NCBI GenBank assembly: GCA_031288815.1
Contig: JAITQR010000145.1
Coordinates: forward strand, 1-20,505
Reading direction: 5' to 3'
Source of the DNA: Treponema sp.
GTDB lineage: Bacteria; Spirochaetota; Spirochaetia; Treponematales; Breznakiellaceae
DNA: 20,505 nucleotides
Shown here: in pieces, positions 1 to 9,671 of the stretch
Numbering within the stretch: position 1 is the stretch's first letter
Layout of the letters: each line of letters opens with the position of its first letter
The notes under the pieces: model-generated
The model's database searches: none
What the model was told of the DNA's origin: nothing
Seen by the model: only the letters and a program-made list of their open reading frames with translations
Made by a program: the position numbers and the translations under genes

Positions 1-942
1 TCTCCTTACCGGGTGCAGGCTGACATCTGCGACAACGGCAGGAGTTCTGTTTCCATGGTCAAGGCGAACCGGTATGACATCATTTTTATGGATCACATGA
101 TGCCCGGCATGGACGGCATTGAGGCGCTGATGCAGATCCGGGCCCTGGAGGGCGAGTATTTTAAACAGGTTCCTGTTATTGCCCTGACCGCGAATGCCCT
201 GTCGGGGATGAAGGAAATGTTTTTATCCAAGGGTTTTAACGATTACCTTGCCAAACCGATTGATATTCCCAAACTGAACATGCTGATGGAGAAATGGGTA
301 CCCCGGGAAAAACGCCGGACCCTTGGCGAGCCCGAAGCTGTGCCGGAACCCGCCCGCCCGGCGGCCTTTGCAATTGAGGGCCTGGATACGGAGAAAGGGC
401 TGGCAATGTCCGGAGGCGCTGAAGCGGCTTACCGGGAGGTGCTGGACTTGTACTGGCGGGATGTGGAAGAACGGCTGCCTCTTTTGTGCGTTCCCCCTTC
501 CCCGGAGGAAATGCGATCCTTTGTTATTCATGTGCATGCCCTTAAAAGCGCTTCCGCCAGTATTGGCGCGGATGCCCTGTCCGCCAAGGCGCTGCTTCTG
601 GAGGACGCCGGCAAGGCAGGCAATAGGGAACTCATAGCGGAACATTTGCCCGGTTTCAGGCAGGATCTTTCCCGTCTGATTGCCCGAATCGTCGCCGCTT
701 TACGGACGAAGGAAAAACCGGCGCAAATTCCCCTTGACCGGGAAGCCCTGCTTCGGCTCAGGACCGCCCTGGAACAGCTGGATATGAGTAACGTAGATCT
801 GGTTCTGAACCAAATGTCGGCAGCGGAATACCCTGAGCCGGAAAAACAAATCATTTTAAAGATATCGAGGAGTGTGCTTTTTTCGGAATTCGAGGAAGCC
901 ATTGCCCTGGTTGATAGTTTGCTTGACGCAGAATCCGGTTAG
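1..942 (+). CDS. Hybrid sensor histidine kinase, C-terminal part (receiver + HPt), partial
   Basis: The reading frame is open from base 1, so this is the 3' part of a gene that starts outside the window; the GTG at 13 is not a credible start because it lies inside the receiver domain. The receiver has the phospho-acceptor Asp in FMDHMMPGMDG (codon at about 91-93), the switch Thr in ALTANA and the conserved Lys in DYLAKPID. After a Pro/Glu-rich linker comes an HPt domain with the phosphotransfer His in HVHALKSASASIG (codon 535-537). REC followed by HPt at a C-terminus is typical of hybrid kinases that run a His-Asp-His relay to a separate response regulator. The kinase core and any sensor domain are not visible. 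It converges on the minus-strand operon, with 61 nt between stop codons and no clear terminator. A standalone REC-HPt protein cannot be excluded. Confidence 0.88.
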   Translation, partial: SPYRVQADICDNGRSSVSMVKANRYDIIFMDHMMPGMDGIEALMQIRALEGEYFKQVPVIALTANALSGMKEMFLSKGFNDYLAKPIDIPKLNMLMEKWVPREKRRTLGEPEAVPEPARPAAFAIEGLDTEKGLAMSGGAEAAYREVLDLYWRDVEERLPLLCVPPSPEEMRSFVIHVHALKSASASIGADALSAKALLLEDAGKAGNRELIAEHLPGFRQDLSRLIARIVAALRTKEKPAQIPLDREALLRLRTALEQLDMSNVDLVLNQMSAAEYPEPEKQIILKISRSVLFSEFEEAIALVDSLLDAESG

Positions 943-1003
943 CGCATGGCCGGTGTTTTCTCCCCCATCTTTCCCACCTTTTTTACCCGGGCCTGTTTCG
1001 CCT

Positions 1004-2383
1004 CTACTCCCCCAGTTTTTCCAGGGTAACTTTCGCTTTGCGGGCAAGGCTGGCGTTTTTGTCTTCCGTAAGGGCTTGAATCTCCTGGGAAAAGCCGCGG
1101 AATGTATTGTTTAACACCATGTCCAGGGCGTAGGATTTTTCAGTAACTCCCCCTGACTCCAGAAAGCGCCGGGCAATGGATTCAAGCTTGCCGGTTTTTG
1201 ATTCTCCGGCTATTTTCAGGAGGCCGTTGTAAAGGGCGGTTTGACTTGCCTTTTGGGCGTTGTCCAGTTCCAGGATGAGTTTGTCCGCATACTTGTCCGC
1301 GTCGTTGTCCATGAGCATGTTTCCGGCGAGGATTCTGACCCGGTCGGAATATTTCCGTTCAGTAAAAAACTTTTCCAGGATCTCAATCGCTTTCCCGCTG
1401 CCGATTGCCCCAAGGGCGCGGATGGATTCGTCTTTTACCGCCGGTACATCGTCCCGTTCGATTCGAACTTCGAGGTAGGGAACCGCGTCCTCAAGCCTGC
1501 GTTTCCTGGCGGCCTGGGCGGCGCCTATGCGGGTGCGGTAGTAGGAATCCCGAAATGCCTCCAGTATGGCTTTGTCCACCGCGTTCCCCTCAAAGGGGCC
1601 CAGGGCGGCTACCGCGCTGGATCGCACATTGGGGTCCCCATCGGACACGGCGGCGATGATGGCGTCAAGCCCGTCCTTGTCGCCAATATTGGAAAGCCCT
1701 TCCAGGGCGGCGGTACGCAGGGGCATCCGCTCCTCGTCGTTAGCCGCGATACCCGAAAGGAATTCCACGCCCCCGGAGGAACCGGTTTCCCCTACGGCGG
1801 CGATGATGTCCCGCCTGTATTCATCGGGAGGCTCCCGATCCTTGTAATAATCTATCAGATACCCGGCGGTTTCGTCGGCCAGTCCTTTGTTTTCGGCGCT
1901 GACCCGGCCCAGGGCAAGGAAAGAGGCGTTCATAAAACGGCGTTCCCCCAGGGCGATAAGCCCTTTAAGCGCGTCTACCGCTTTTTCCGCCTTCACCTTG
2001 CCAAGGTAATCCACCGCCTCCAGGATGGTGTCGCTGGTCTCTTCGTCCCGTTCCTCTATGGCGCGGATAGCCCGATCCTCAAGACCGCCCTTGTTCCGCT
2101 CGCCGAAAAAGGTAAAGACGCCCCGCAGAATATTCCGGTTCCGGGTATTCTCCACCAGGGCGGCGAGTTCGTCATCCAGGTAATCGACCCCTTCGTTTCT
2201 GAGGGACTGGATAAGGGAGGCGATCTCCGTCTCCGTACCGTAACGGATAGTGGCAAGCCGGGCTTCTTCCTGATCCTCCGCTTCGTTCTTATCGTCGGCG
2301 GCGAAAAGGGGAAAGAAGAATCCGAACAGGATAAACGCGAAAAGAAAGGCCCTGAACCTTTTCCGAAACATGACGGCCCTCAT
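1004..2383 (-). CDS. Exported HEAT-repeat protein, function unknown
   Basis: 459 residues. The N-terminus is a signal peptide: basic RKRFR, a long Phe/Leu-rich core and a likely signal-peptidase I site after PLFA, before ADDKNEAED. There is no lipobox Cys, so the product is probably periplasmic. From about residue 90 to the end the protein consists of short helical repeats of HEAT/PBS-lyase type, recognisable by recurring units such as DPNVRSSAVAALG, ALGAIGSGKAIEIL and AALEGLSNIGDKDG. Such scaffolds normally bind proteins, and no catalytic motif is seen. The start at 2383 overlaps the tgt stop as ATGA, implying translational coupling; an ATG at 2371 would also give a full signal peptide. It is the last gene of the long minus-strand unit. 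I do not recognise a specific family function. Confidence 0.85.
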   Translation of the reverse strand: MRAVMFRKRFRAFLFAFILFGFFFPLFAADDKNEAEDQEEARLATIRYGTETEIASLIQSLRNEGVDYLDDELAALVENTRNRNILRGVFTFFGERNKGGLEDRAIRAIEERDEETSDTILEAVDYLGKVKAEKAVDALKGLIALGERRFMNASFLALGRVSAENKGLADETAGYLIDYYKDREPPDEYRRDIIAAVGETGSSGGVEFLSGIAANDEERMPLRTAALEGLSNIGDKDGLDAIIAAVSDGDPNVRSSAVAALGPFEGNAVDKAILEAFRDSYYRTRIGAAQAARKRRLEDAVPYLEVRIERDDVPAVKDESIRALGAIGSGKAIEILEKFFTERKYSDRVRILAGNMLMDNDADKYADKLILELDNAQKASQTALYNGLLKIAGESKTGKLESIARRFLESGGVTEKSYALDMVLNNTFRGFSQEIQALTEDKNASLARKAKVTLEKLGE

Positions 2384-3519
2384 TCGACGGTTTCCGCCGT
2401 ATAACGGGAAAGGGTATCCCGTTTGAATTGGGAGAACCGGTCTTCCTCGATGGCCCTCCGCGCGTCCTTCACCAGGTTATGGAGGAAGGAGAGGTTGTGG
2501 TAACTTGCCATCATGGAACAGAGAATCTCCCGTGTTTTAAAAAGATGCCTGAGATACGCCCGGGAATATCCCCGGCAGACCTTGCAGCCGCACTCTTCAT
2601 CTATCGGCAAAAAATCGAGGCGGTTTTCGGCTTTTTTGAGGGAGAGGACGCCTTTCCCCGTGTAGACCCTGCCGTTCCTGCCCTCCCGGGTAGGGGCCAC
2701 ACAGTCGAACATATCTATCCCCTGTTCTATAGCCTCCAGGATATACCCGGGCGTACCGATCCCCATGACATAGAGGGGTTTTTCCCGGGGAAGCAGGGAC
2801 GCGGTATAGGCGAGAAACTCCCGGTACAGATCCGGGGGTTCCCCAACGGAAAGCCCGCCGATGGCGATTCCCGGGACGCCGCTGGAGGCGGTTAAGGCGG
2901 CGCTCTGTTCCCGGAGTTCCTTAAAAAAATTACCCTGGACAATGCCGAAAAGCTGCCCCCGGTAACCGGCGTCCCGTTTTTCCTCCCAGGCCCTTTTGGA
3001 CCGCAGGAGCCAGTCGCCGGTAATCTCCAGGGCTTTTTCCGCCTCCCGGCGGGATATCCCCCAGCCGGTACAGATATCAAGCTGCATCTGGATATCGCTG
3101 TTAAGGATCCGCTGGATCTCCACCACCCCCTCGGGGCTGAGGAAATGCCGGGAACCGTCGATATGGGACTGGAACAGGGCGCCTTCAAGGCTAATCTTGC
3201 GGAAAGGGGCCAGGGAAAACACCTGGAAGCCCCCCGAATCGGTAAGGATATTTTTGTCCCAGTTCATAAAATCGTGGAGCCCCCCCGCGGCGCCGATTAC
3301 TTCGGTTCCCGGACGCAGGTAGAGGTGGTAGGTATTGGATAGAATTATCTCAAATCCTATCCCGGCAAGATCCTCCCGGCTCAGGGCTTTGACGGCGGCA
3401 TTGGTTCCCACCGGCATAAAGACCGGGGTTGAAACGGTTCCGTGGGGGAGGCGCAGGGTTCCTGTCCGGGCCCTGGTTTCCCTGTCCCGGTGATTAACGG
3501 TAAAGATACTCTCATCCAT
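2380..3519 (-). CDS. tgt: Queuine/preQ1 tRNA-ribosyltransferase
   Basis: 379 residues from the chosen start, the normal length for bacterial Tgt. The enzyme exchanges guanine-34 of GUN-anticodon tRNAs for preQ1 on the way to queuosine. Visible residues are Asp94 in ILTDSGGFQ, nucleophile Asp272 in MFDCVAPTREGRNG, the bacterial-type base pocket GGLSVGE, and a zinc site C310-x-C312-x2-C315 with His341. The usual DECT motif at the substrate pocket reads DICT here, keeping the Asp. The frame is open further upstream, but those codons lie inside the preceding permease gene; the ATG at 3519, just before DESIFTV, is 11 nt after that gene's stop and is preferred. The Shine-Dalgarno is weak. The stop overlaps the next gene as ATGA. 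Confidence 0.95.
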   Translation of the reverse strand: MDESIFTVNHRDRETRARTGTLRLPHGTVSTPVFMPVGTNAAVKALSREDLAGIGFEIILSNTYHLYLRPGTEVIGAAGGLHDFMNWDKNILTDSGGFQVFSLAPFRKISLEGALFQSHIDGSRHFLSPEGVVEIQRILNSDIQMQLDICTGWGISRREAEKALEITGDWLLRSKRAWEEKRDAGYRGQLFGIVQGNFFKELREQSAALTASSGVPGIAIGGLSVGEPPDLYREFLAYTASLLPREKPLYVMGIGTPGYILEAIEQGIDMFDCVAPTREGRNGRVYTGKGVLSLKKAENRLDFLPIDEECGCKVCRGYSRAYLRHLFKTREILCSMMASYHNLSFLHNLVKDARRAIEEDRFSQFKRDTLSRYTAETVE

Positions 3520-3530
3520 GTTTCCGGGCC

Positions 3531-4595
3531 TTATGTTTTCGCGCTTTGCAGGAGAATGATGCCGATAATAATAAAACTGCCAACCGGGAACCATGCCCCC
3601 ATAATGGGCGGGATGTATCCCAGCCGGGCCATCATCATGGTGATCATTTCCATTACGTAAAACACCACCGCCGAGGAGAGGCTTGCCAGGAGGCTCATCA
3701 GGAGGATGTTTTTCCGGAAACGCCCTCCCATGGAAATCGACAATACCATTACCACCAGAGAGGCTGTGGGAAAGGAGAAACGGTGGTAATAATCGGCCAG
3801 GGCCTTGATAAAGGGGAGTCCCGCGTTTTTCAGATCCTCTACCAGGAACCCGGCCTCCCGGAAAGGAAGCTCCTCCACTTCCACCGCGTTCCGCCTGAAA
3901 GTGTCCGGGTGTTCCTGGTATATGCCAATTTCCTCCAGGGGCCTTACCCGGAGCAGATCCTGTTCGTACTTATAGATAACCGGGTTGCTGAGAACCCAGT
4001 ATTCGCCGTTCCATGAAGCCTGGGAAGCCCGCACCTCGGAGACAAATTCCCCATTTTCGTTCTGCTCAACGATATTCAGGCCGTTTAGTATCTGCCCCAC
4101 ATGATCGTAATAGTCCACCCAATAGATCAGTCTCCCGTTCCGGGTTTTTATCACGATGTCGGAGTTGTCCTCCGTCCGCTGCTGGTGAAGGTAAGTCTGG
4201 GAAAGGGTGTTTTTGATCCGCAGGGTCGGAATAACCACGGCGTCGTCAAAGTAAAAGGCAAAGACCGAGGCGAAAAGCCCGATTACCAGGAGGGGTACGC
4301 TGAAACGCCGGAAGGGAATGCCGGAGGAAAAAATCGAAGTCAGTTCGTTCCTTGCGTACAGATCCCCCAGAGTGTAAGCGGCGGCAAAGAGGAGAGATAT
4401 GGGCAGGGCGTAGGAAATACTTTTAGGAATGTAAAAAAAACTTACCCGGAGGATGTCCTTGAGAGGCACCTCGTAGCTCAAGTACCGCCAGATATTGGCG
4501 AAAAGATCGATCAGACAGAGAAGCAGCACGAACATGGATATGGCAACCAGAAAAATCGGGAGAAACTGCTTTACCAGATACCGGTCCAATATCAT
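3531..4595 (-). CDS. LptF/LptG-family permease (YjgP/YjgQ), shorter paralogue
   Basis: 354 residues with the family layout: about three membrane segments in the first 120 residues (around FLPIFLVAISMFVLLL, YALPISLLFAAAYTLG and VPLLVIGLFASVFAFYF), a periplasmic beta-rich domain of about 150 residues, then three more membrane segments near the C-terminus. In Gram-negative bacteria LptF and LptG form the membrane part of the LptB2FG ABC exporter that extracts lipopolysaccharide from the inner membrane. The signature opening DRYLVKQFLPIF supports the family. It follows a second family member by 6 nt, as expected for an LptF/LptG pair, but I cannot tell which corresponds to LptF. Many treponemes lack typical LPS, so the exported lipid is uncertain. 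No lptB or lptC is in the window. Confidence 0.88.
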   Translation of the reverse strand: MILDRYLVKQFLPIFLVAISMFVLLLCLIDLFANIWRYLSYEVPLKDILRVSFFYIPKSISYALPISLLFAAAYTLGDLYARNELTSIFSSGIPFRRFSVPLLVIGLFASVFAFYFDDAVVIPTLRIKNTLSQTYLHQQRTEDNSDIVIKTRNGRLIYWVDYYDHVGQILNGLNIVEQNENGEFVSEVRASQASWNGEYWVLSNPVIYKYEQDLLRVRPLEEIGIYQEHPDTFRRNAVEVEELPFREAGFLVEDLKNAGLPFIKALADYYHRFSFPTASLVVMVLSISMGGRFRKNILLMSLLASLSSAVVFYVMEMITMMMARLGYIPPIMGAWFPVGSFIIIGIILLQSAKT

Positions 4596-4601
4596 TTCCG
4601 G

Positions 4602-5885
4602 CTATTTCCTGATCCTGATGACGCCCAGGACGATCCCGGCGGACACGGCAAGGATATTGGGAAACCATATAGACCAGAAGGGGGAATATCCCAGCCGGGT
4701 CCCCATGGTCTGACCTCCCAGGAGCAGTGCCCAGTACAACACCGATATAAGGAGCCCCATGATAAAGCCCACGGTTTGTCCGCTTTTTTTTGCCGTGAGT
4801 CCCAGGGAGACCGCCAGGAGGACAAAGGAGAGGGCCCCGAAGGGTATCGAGAATTTCTTGTAATACTCAAGAAGGTAGCGGAGGAGCGTCCGATCATGCC
4901 GGAGAATCCTAAGGACCTGAGTCTCCCGCTGAAAGTTCGAAAAGAGACTCGCCCGCCGGTTCCAGGATTCATTCGCCGGCCCCCTGCGGAGAACGGCTTC
5001 CAGTTCCAGGGCCTGGGAGCTTATCTTGCCCCGCTGTTCATTAAGCCGCTGCCCAAGTTCCTTTTTTTGAGTCCCGATTTCCCGGCCGACATCTACGGAA
5101 CTCATCTCCCGGGGGGTAATGGAAGAGACCGCCTGAATAAGATCCTCCTGGGGTACCCAGTAACGGAGAAAAGAACTGGAGGCGTAGTCGTAATCCCGGC
5201 GGGCGACTTCTTTTGACGAGAGGATAAAAGCCCGGTCCAGATCGAGGCTGAGCCCTTCCCTGCCCCCGTCTTTGAGTTCCGCGTTCCGCGCCATGATAAC
5301 CCGACGTTCCCCGTCGCTGGTACGATCAAAAATAAGCACATTGTCGATGGAGCCGCCGTTTACATTGCCGGTTACAATGACCGTTTCCTTGAACCGCTTG
5401 ACCGAATTGGCCTCCAGTTCAAGGGCCGGGGTAGATACCAGGATGCGCCGGTAGAGCCGGTTAAACTGAACCGTCCCCGCGGGAAGAAGCACGTCGTTGG
5501 CAAAAAAGGAAAAGAGGGAAATCAAAAATCCCACCGCCGCCGCGGGGACAAAAACAGTACGGTAGGAAAGCCCCGAAGACAATATGACGAGAATTTCGTT
5601 GTCACTGGTCATGCGCCCCACAGTCATAAGGATTCCCACCAGGGACGCGAAAGGCGCCGCCATGGCGATGACCGCCGGAAGGGCGTAAAGCACCAGGAGA
5701 GAGACCAGATTAAAGGGTACCCGCTTGGTCAGAATCTCCTGAGCAAGAAGCAGAAGCTGGTTTACAAAAAAAATAAAAAAGAAAAAGAGAAAGGACACAA
5801 AAAAAGAAAACAACGATTCCGCTACAATATACCTGAACAGGGTCCAGGATGTGGAACGGGAACTTTTCAAAACGCCGTTTGTCAT
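4602..5885 (-). CDS. LptF/LptG-family permease (YjgP/YjgQ), longer paralogue
   Basis: 427 residues, same fold plan as its downstream neighbour: Phe-rich first membrane helix, two further N-terminal helices (one around [19 protein letters not shown]), a periplasmic domain, then three C-terminal helices. The periplasmic part is about 70 residues longer and includes a charged, probably coiled-coil stretch (about residues 265-325, with [15 protein letters not shown]) just before the C-terminal membrane block. It should pair with the other permease and an LptB ATPase encoded elsewhere to move lipid towards the outer membrane. The start ATG at 5885 overlaps the dut stop as ATGA, so translation is probably coupled. 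Which member is LptF and which LptG cannot be settled by eye. Confidence 0.88.
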   Translation of the reverse strand: MTNGVLKSSRSTSWTLFRYIVAESLFSFFVSFLFFFFIFFVNQLLLLAQEILTKRVPFNLVSLLVLYALPAVIAMAAPFASLVGILMTVGRMTSDNEILVILSSGLSYRTVFVPAAAVGFLISLFSFFANDVLLPAGTVQFNRLYRRILVSTPALELEANSVKRFKETVIVTGNVNGGSIDNVLIFDRTSDGERRVIMARNAELKDGGREGLSLDLDRAFILSSKEVARRDYDYASSSFLRYWVPQEDLIQAVSSITPREMSSVDVGREIGTQKKELGQRLNEQRGKISSQALELEAVLRRGPANESWNRRASLFSNFQRETQVLRILRHDRTLLRYLLEYYKKFSIPFGALSFVLLAVSLGLTAKKSGQTVGFIMGLLISVLYWALLLGGQTMGTRLGYSPFWSIWFPNILAVSAGIVLGVIRIRK

Positions 5886-6328
5886 ATACCGGTAGACCCG
5901 AAACCGCCGGAGCCCCGTTCCGTTTCCGCCAGAACGGCCCCTTCCTCAACAGGCAGGCGGCTTACGGGACAGATTACAAGCTGGGCGATCCGGTCGCCGT
6001 TCCGTACCCTAAAGGTTTCCTCACCCAGATTGATCAAAAGAATTCGCAGTTCCCCCCGGTAATCGGAATCAATGGTTCCGGGGGAATTTAACACGGTAAC
6101 GCCGTATTTCGCCGCTATCCCAGAGCGGGGCCGTACCTGGGCTTCGTAACCCCGGGGGATCTCGAAAAAAAGCCCCGTGGGAAGGCAAGCCCTTCCCTTG
6201 GGGGGAATTTCCACATCCTTCGCCAGGAAAGCCCGCAGATCCATCCCCGAAGCCCCCGCCGTCTCATAACGGGGCAGCGGCAGGGAGGGGTCTTTCTTTA
6301 CTATCCTTACCACAGGGTTCTGCTGCAT
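5882..6328 (-). CDS. dut: Deoxyuridine 5'-triphosphate nucleotidohydrolase (trimeric dUTPase)
   Basis: 148 residues, typical of the trimeric enzyme that hydrolyses dUTP to dUMP and pyrophosphate, keeping uracil out of DNA and feeding thymidylate synthesis. All five family motifs are present in order: [34 protein letters not shown] (catalytic Asp87), GDRIAQLVI, and the C-terminal Gly-rich arm [10 protein letters not shown]. It starts 26 nt after the pnp stop with only a weak Shine-Dalgarno, and its TGA overlaps the ATG of the following permease. Nothing in the protein looks unusual. Confidence 0.96.
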   Translation of the reverse strand: MQQNPVVRIVKKDPSLPLPRYETAGASGMDLRAFLAKDVEIPPKGRACLPTGLFFEIPRGYEAQVRPRSGIAAKYGVTVLNSPGTIDSDYRGELRILLINLGEETFRVRNGDRIAQLVICPVSRLPVEEGAVLAETERGSGGFGSTGI

Positions 6329-6354
6329 AGCTTTCTGCGGTACAGAGGCCGCCT

Positions 6355-8526
6355 TTAGTAGCGGCGGGGCTCCCGTCGTCCTCTGCCCCGATCGTCCTGG
6401 CGGCTTTCCCCGCCGCGACTCTCCCCGGCGGACTGGGGATCTATGGCGTCGATGTACGAAAGGTTGAGCCGGCCCATCTTGTCGATTTCAAGAAGCTTTA
6501 CGGGAATCTCCTGCTCTTCCTTGACCACGTCGCCTACCTGGGCTATCCGCTGGCGGGAAAGCTTGGATATATGCACCAGCCCTTCCTTGCCGGGAAGTAT
6601 TTCCACAAAAGCGCCGAAATCCATGATCCGTTTTACCACGCCGTTGTAGATTCGGCCTATCTCCGGGTCGGACACGATGCCCGTAACAGCCGCCTTGGCC
6701 TCTTCGGCGTCTTTGGCGTTTCTGCCGTAAATGGTAACAGTCCCGTCGTTTTCGGTATTGATAGTAACGCTGTACTGTTCGCAGAGGGCCTTAACGTTCT
6801 TGCCCCCGGGGCCGATAAGGGCGCCGATCTTATCCACTTCGATCTTCATGGTTACTATCTTGGGAGCGTATTCGCTGATCTGATCCGTGGGCCTGCTGAT
6901 AGTTCTGTTCATGATGGAAAGGATGTGGAGCCTGCCCCGCCTGGCCTGATCCAGGGCCTTCCGCATAATCTCCACGCTTACCCCGGCGATCTTAATATCC
7001 ATCTGGAAGCCGGTTATTCCCTCTTCGGTCCCGGCGACCTTGAAGTCCATATCTCCCAGATGATCTTCCTCCCCAAGGATATCGGAAAGCACCGCGTAGC
7101 GGCCCCCCGATTCCTTGCCCTCCGTGATGAGCCCCATGGCGATCCCCGCCACGGGCTTCTTCATGGGCACCCCAGCGTGGAGCATGGAAAGGGTTCCCCC
7201 GCAGACCGAGGCCATAGAGGATGAACCGTTGGATTCCATGATCTCCGAAACCACCCGGACGGTATAGGGGAATTCGTTTTTACCGGGAACCATGGGCTCC
7301 AGAGAGCGGCGGGCAAGGTTGCCGTGACCTATTTCCCGGCGTCCGGTACCCATGCGCCCCACTTCGCCCACCGAATAGGGGGGGAAATTGTAGTGGAGGA
7401 TGAAATTCTCCCGTTTGTCGCCCTCTATATCGTCGTAGATCTGCTCGTCGAATACCGTACCCAGGGTCGTCACCACCAGGGACTGGGTTTCCCCCCGGGT
7501 AAAGAGCGCCGATCCGTGGGCCCGGGGCAGTATCCCTATCTCGCAGCTGATATCCCGGATATCCTCGGTACCCCGGCCGTCAACCCGTCTGCCCTTATCA
7601 AGGATAGAGGAACGGAGGATCTGGTATTCCATCTCTTCAAAAAGGGCGTTGAAAAGTTTCCGCTGATTTTCCTCCTCAAGCTGCGCCGCGTATTGGGCGG
7701 CCAGATCGGACTTAACCTTCCCAATAGCCTCATGGCGTTCCCGCTTGCCCTTAACGAAGCAGGCTTCCTCCAGCCCGGGATAAGCGGCGGAACGGATAAC
7801 ATCGGCGTTTTCAAGGGTATAGCCCGGCGCGGTAAGGGGAAGCTTCGGTTTGCCGGCCAGAGCCCGGAGTTTTTCCTGAAGTTCGCAGAATTCGACAATC
7901 ACCGTCTGGGCCTTTTCCAGGGCCTGGATCATCAGATCTTCACCGATCTCTTTGGCCCCTCCCTCCACCATGGTGACGCCTTCCTTGGTGCCGGCCACCA
8001 CGATTTCCAGAGTCGATCTTTCGATTTCATCGTAGGTGGGGTTGACTACCAGCTGACCGTCCACCTGGCAGATCCGTACCCCCGCGATAGGCCCGTTGAA
8101 GGGAATGTCGGAGAGATGAACCGCCGCGGAACTGGCGATGATGGCTAAAATGTCCGGGGGGTTAATCTGATCCGCCGAAATTGTTGTGGGGACTACCTGA
8201 ATCTCCCGGCCGAAGCTTTTTTCAAACAGGGGCCGCATGGGCCGGTCGATAAGCCGGGAAACGAGGATTTCCTTGTCCTTGGGCCGGCCTTCCCGTTTGA
8301 TGAAACCGCCGGGAATTTTCCCCGCGGCGTAGTATTTCTCATTGTAGTCCACCGTAAGAGGGACATAATCAAGACCCTCTACCGCTTCGGAAGACGAACA
8401 AACAGCCGCGATAACCGCGGACCCCGCATACTGGGCGAATACAGCGCCATTGGCCTGTTTCGCGATCCTGCCGGTTTCAAGAACCAGGTCTTTTCCACCA
8501 ATCTGTAATGTTACTTTTTGTGTCAT
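6355..8526 (-). CDS. pnp: Polyribonucleotide nucleotidyltransferase (PNPase)
   Basis: 723 residues, the normal length. The enzyme degrades RNA 3' to 5' by phosphorolysis as a ring-shaped trimer and is a core RNA-decay factor. Two RNase PH-like halves are separated by a helical linker; the second half carries the active-site block [19 protein letters not shown] domain with [12 protein letters not shown] follows at about residue 560, then an S1 domain at about residues 620-690 ([20 protein letters not shown]). The protein ends in a short Arg/Gly-rich tail ([13 protein letters not shown]). It lies 5 nt after rpsO, the same rpsO-pnp order as in many bacteria. No strong Shine-Dalgarno precedes the ATG, so coupling to rpsO translation is plausible. 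Confidence 0.97.
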   Translation of the reverse strand: MTQKVTLQIGGKDLVLETGRIAKQANGAVFAQYAGSAVIAAVCSSSEAVEGLDYVPLTVDYNEKYYAAGKIPGGFIKREGRPKDKEILVSRLIDRPMRPLFEKSFGREIQVVPTTISADQINPPDILAIIASSAAVHLSDIPFNGPIAGVRICQVDGQLVVNPTYDEIERSTLEIVVAGTKEGVTMVEGGAKEIGEDLMIQALEKAQTVIVEFCELQEKLRALAGKPKLPLTAPGYTLENADVIRSAAYPGLEEACFVKGKRERHEAIGKVKSDLAAQYAAQLEEENQRKLFNALFEEMEYQILRSSILDKGRRVDGRGTEDIRDISCEIGILPRAHGSALFTRGETQSLVVTTLGTVFDEQIYDDIEGDKRENFILHYNFPPYSVGEVGRMGTGRREIGHGNLARRSLEPMVPGKNEFPYTVRVVSEIMESNGSSSMASVCGGTLSMLHAGVPMKKPVAGIAMGLITEGKESGGRYAVLSDILGEEDHLGDMDFKVAGTEEGITGFQMDIKIAGVSVEIMRKALDQARRGRLHILSIMNRTISRPTDQISEYAPKIVTMKIEVDKIGALIGPGGKNVKALCEQYSVTINTENDGTVTIYGRNAKDAEEAKAAVTGIVSDPEIGRIYNGVVKRIMDFGAFVEILPGKEGLVHISKLSRQRIAQVGDVVKEEQEIPVKLLEIDKMGRLNLSYIDAIDPQSAGESRGGESRQDDRGRGRREPRRY

Positions 8527-8531
8527 TGTTA

Positions 8532-8801
8532 TTACTTGCGGAGCCCCAGTTTTTTAATGAGGGAACGGTAATCTTCAAGATTGGTTCGCTGGACGTACTT
8601 TAAAAGCCGCCGGCGTTTTCCTACCAGGATAAGCAAACCCCGCTGGCTGGATTTGTCTTTCTTGAACTGTTTGCAATGCTCGGTGAGCTGGTTTATCCGC
8701 TCGGTAAGCAGGGCAATCTGAACATCCGACGCGCCCGTATCTTTTTCGCTCTTACCGAACCCGGACACGATGGAACTTGTCTCTTCTTTGCTTAAAGCCA
8801 T
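8532..8801 (-). CDS. rpsO: 30S ribosomal protein S15
   Basis: 89 residues, exactly the usual S15 length, with the conserved blocks TGASDVQIALLTERINQLTEH, here seen from TGSSDVQ-like residues through LLILVGKRRRLLKY and the C-terminal KKLGLRK. S15 is a primary binder of the 16S rRNA central domain. The start at 8801 has a clear Shine-Dalgarno: AAGGAG on the minus strand at 8813-8818, overlapping the ribF stop codon, with an 11-nt spacer. In Escherichia coli S15 represses its own mRNA through a pseudoknot; the 15-nt gap here is too short to show such a structure within non-coding sequence. Confidence 0.97.
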   Translation of the reverse strand: MALSKEETSSIVSGFGKSEKDTGASDVQIALLTERINQLTEHCKQFKKDKSSQRGLLILVGKRRRLLKYVQRTNLEDYRSLIKKLGLRK

Positions 8802-8816
8802 ATATCTTTATACTCC

Positions 8817-9671
8817 TTAGGAACCGTTTAAAAAGTCCTGAAAACCAAGCGGTTTTTGAACTCGCCCGAATTCGACGAATATACCGCCGCCTCCGTAAGA
8901 ACCGCCGTCTACAAGCAGCCTTCCCTGGTCAACGGAAACCACCGTTTTAATCCCCCTGTCCGAGGGGCCTTGACGCAGCAAGGCCGGATACCGTCCGGGC
9001 CGGGGCACGATCCGCGAGGCGGCCCGGAGATCCCAGCAAAACCCTCCGCTTTTAAAAAACGGCAAGCCTTCCAGATCCACGGCAAAGGGACGGCCCAACA
9101 GCTCGGAGGCCAGGCCCATATCCCCTTCCGAAATCGCCCGGCGGATCCTGCTGGAACTAACCGGATGTTCCCCGGCCATTACCGGGGGAACCGCCTCAAA
9201 CTCGACGCCCCATGGGGAAACCAGTTCCCCCAGTTCACCGGCCCCGGTATCCAGCCGGTGGCCGCAGCGAAAATTCGCCCCCACCGCCAGGTAGCCGATT
9301 TTACGCCGCTTATTCAACAAATCGACGAATTCTTTACCGGACATTCTACTGAAATTCCCGGAAAAGTCAATGAGTACCGCCTCTTCCACCCCGAGGGATT
9401 CAAGAATGGCGAGCTTTTGCCTCAGACTGTAGATATCCCCATGCCAGGAAGCGGGAGACAAAATCCGTCGGGGGCTTTGCCGGAAGGTAATTACCATGGG
9501 GACGCTGTTGTTTTCGCGGCTGTGGAGGACGATCTTCTCTATCAGCCTCTGATGCCCCCGGTGAACCCCGTCAAAGACCCCGATACTTAGGGCTCCCGGC
9601 CTTTCCTCCCCGGGTTCTCCCGTTCCGCCGGCGCCGGTAAAGTCCTCCCAGTTAAGGATACGCATAGACAT
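8817..9671 (-). CDS. ribF: RibF-type FMN adenylyltransferase (FAD synthetase); riboflavin-kinase domain not recognisable
   Basis: 284 residues. The N-terminal ~190 residues are a good FMN adenylyltransferase domain: nucleotidyl-transferase motif GVFDGVHRGH (residues 31-40), VGANFRCGH, and SSSRIRRAISEGD (from residue 172) ending at LLGRP. Bifunctional RibF proteins then continue with a riboflavin kinase carrying a GRGRxLGFPTAN-like signature. Here residues 196-284 have no such motif, no recognisable Mg/ATP-site Thr-Asn pair and no matching catalytic Glu context; instead there is a Gly-rich tail (DGGSYGGGGIFVEFG). I infer that the protein makes FAD from FMN but may not phosphorylate riboflavin. 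The start overlaps truB by 20 nt; a second ATG lies at 9665. The placement between truB and rpsO is the common one. Confidence 0.88.
   Translation of the reverse strand: MSMRILNWEDFTGAGGTGEPGEERPGALSIGVFDGVHRGHQRLIEKIVLHSRENNSVPMVITFRQSPRRILSPASWHGDIYSLRQKLAILESLGVEEAVLIDFSGNFSRMSGKEFVDLLNKRRKIGYLAVGANFRCGHRLDTGAGELGELVSPWGVEFEAVPPVMAGEHPVSSSRIRRAISEGDMGLASELLGRPFAVDLEGLPFFKSGGFCWDLRAASRIVPRPGRYPALLRQGPSDRGIKTVVSVDQGRLLVDGGSYGGGGIFVEFGRVQKPLGFQDFLNGS

Noticed and set aside
943..1003. Terminator between the converging hybrid-kinase and HEAT-repeat genes
   Set aside because: Only CCGG self-complementary bits and T-rich patches are present, with no stem of useful length followed by a T run in either direction.
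3520..3594. Upstream extension of tgt
   Set aside because: The frame is open here but lies inside the preceding permease gene and adds residues not found in Tgt; the ATG at 3519 gives the usual length and N-terminus.
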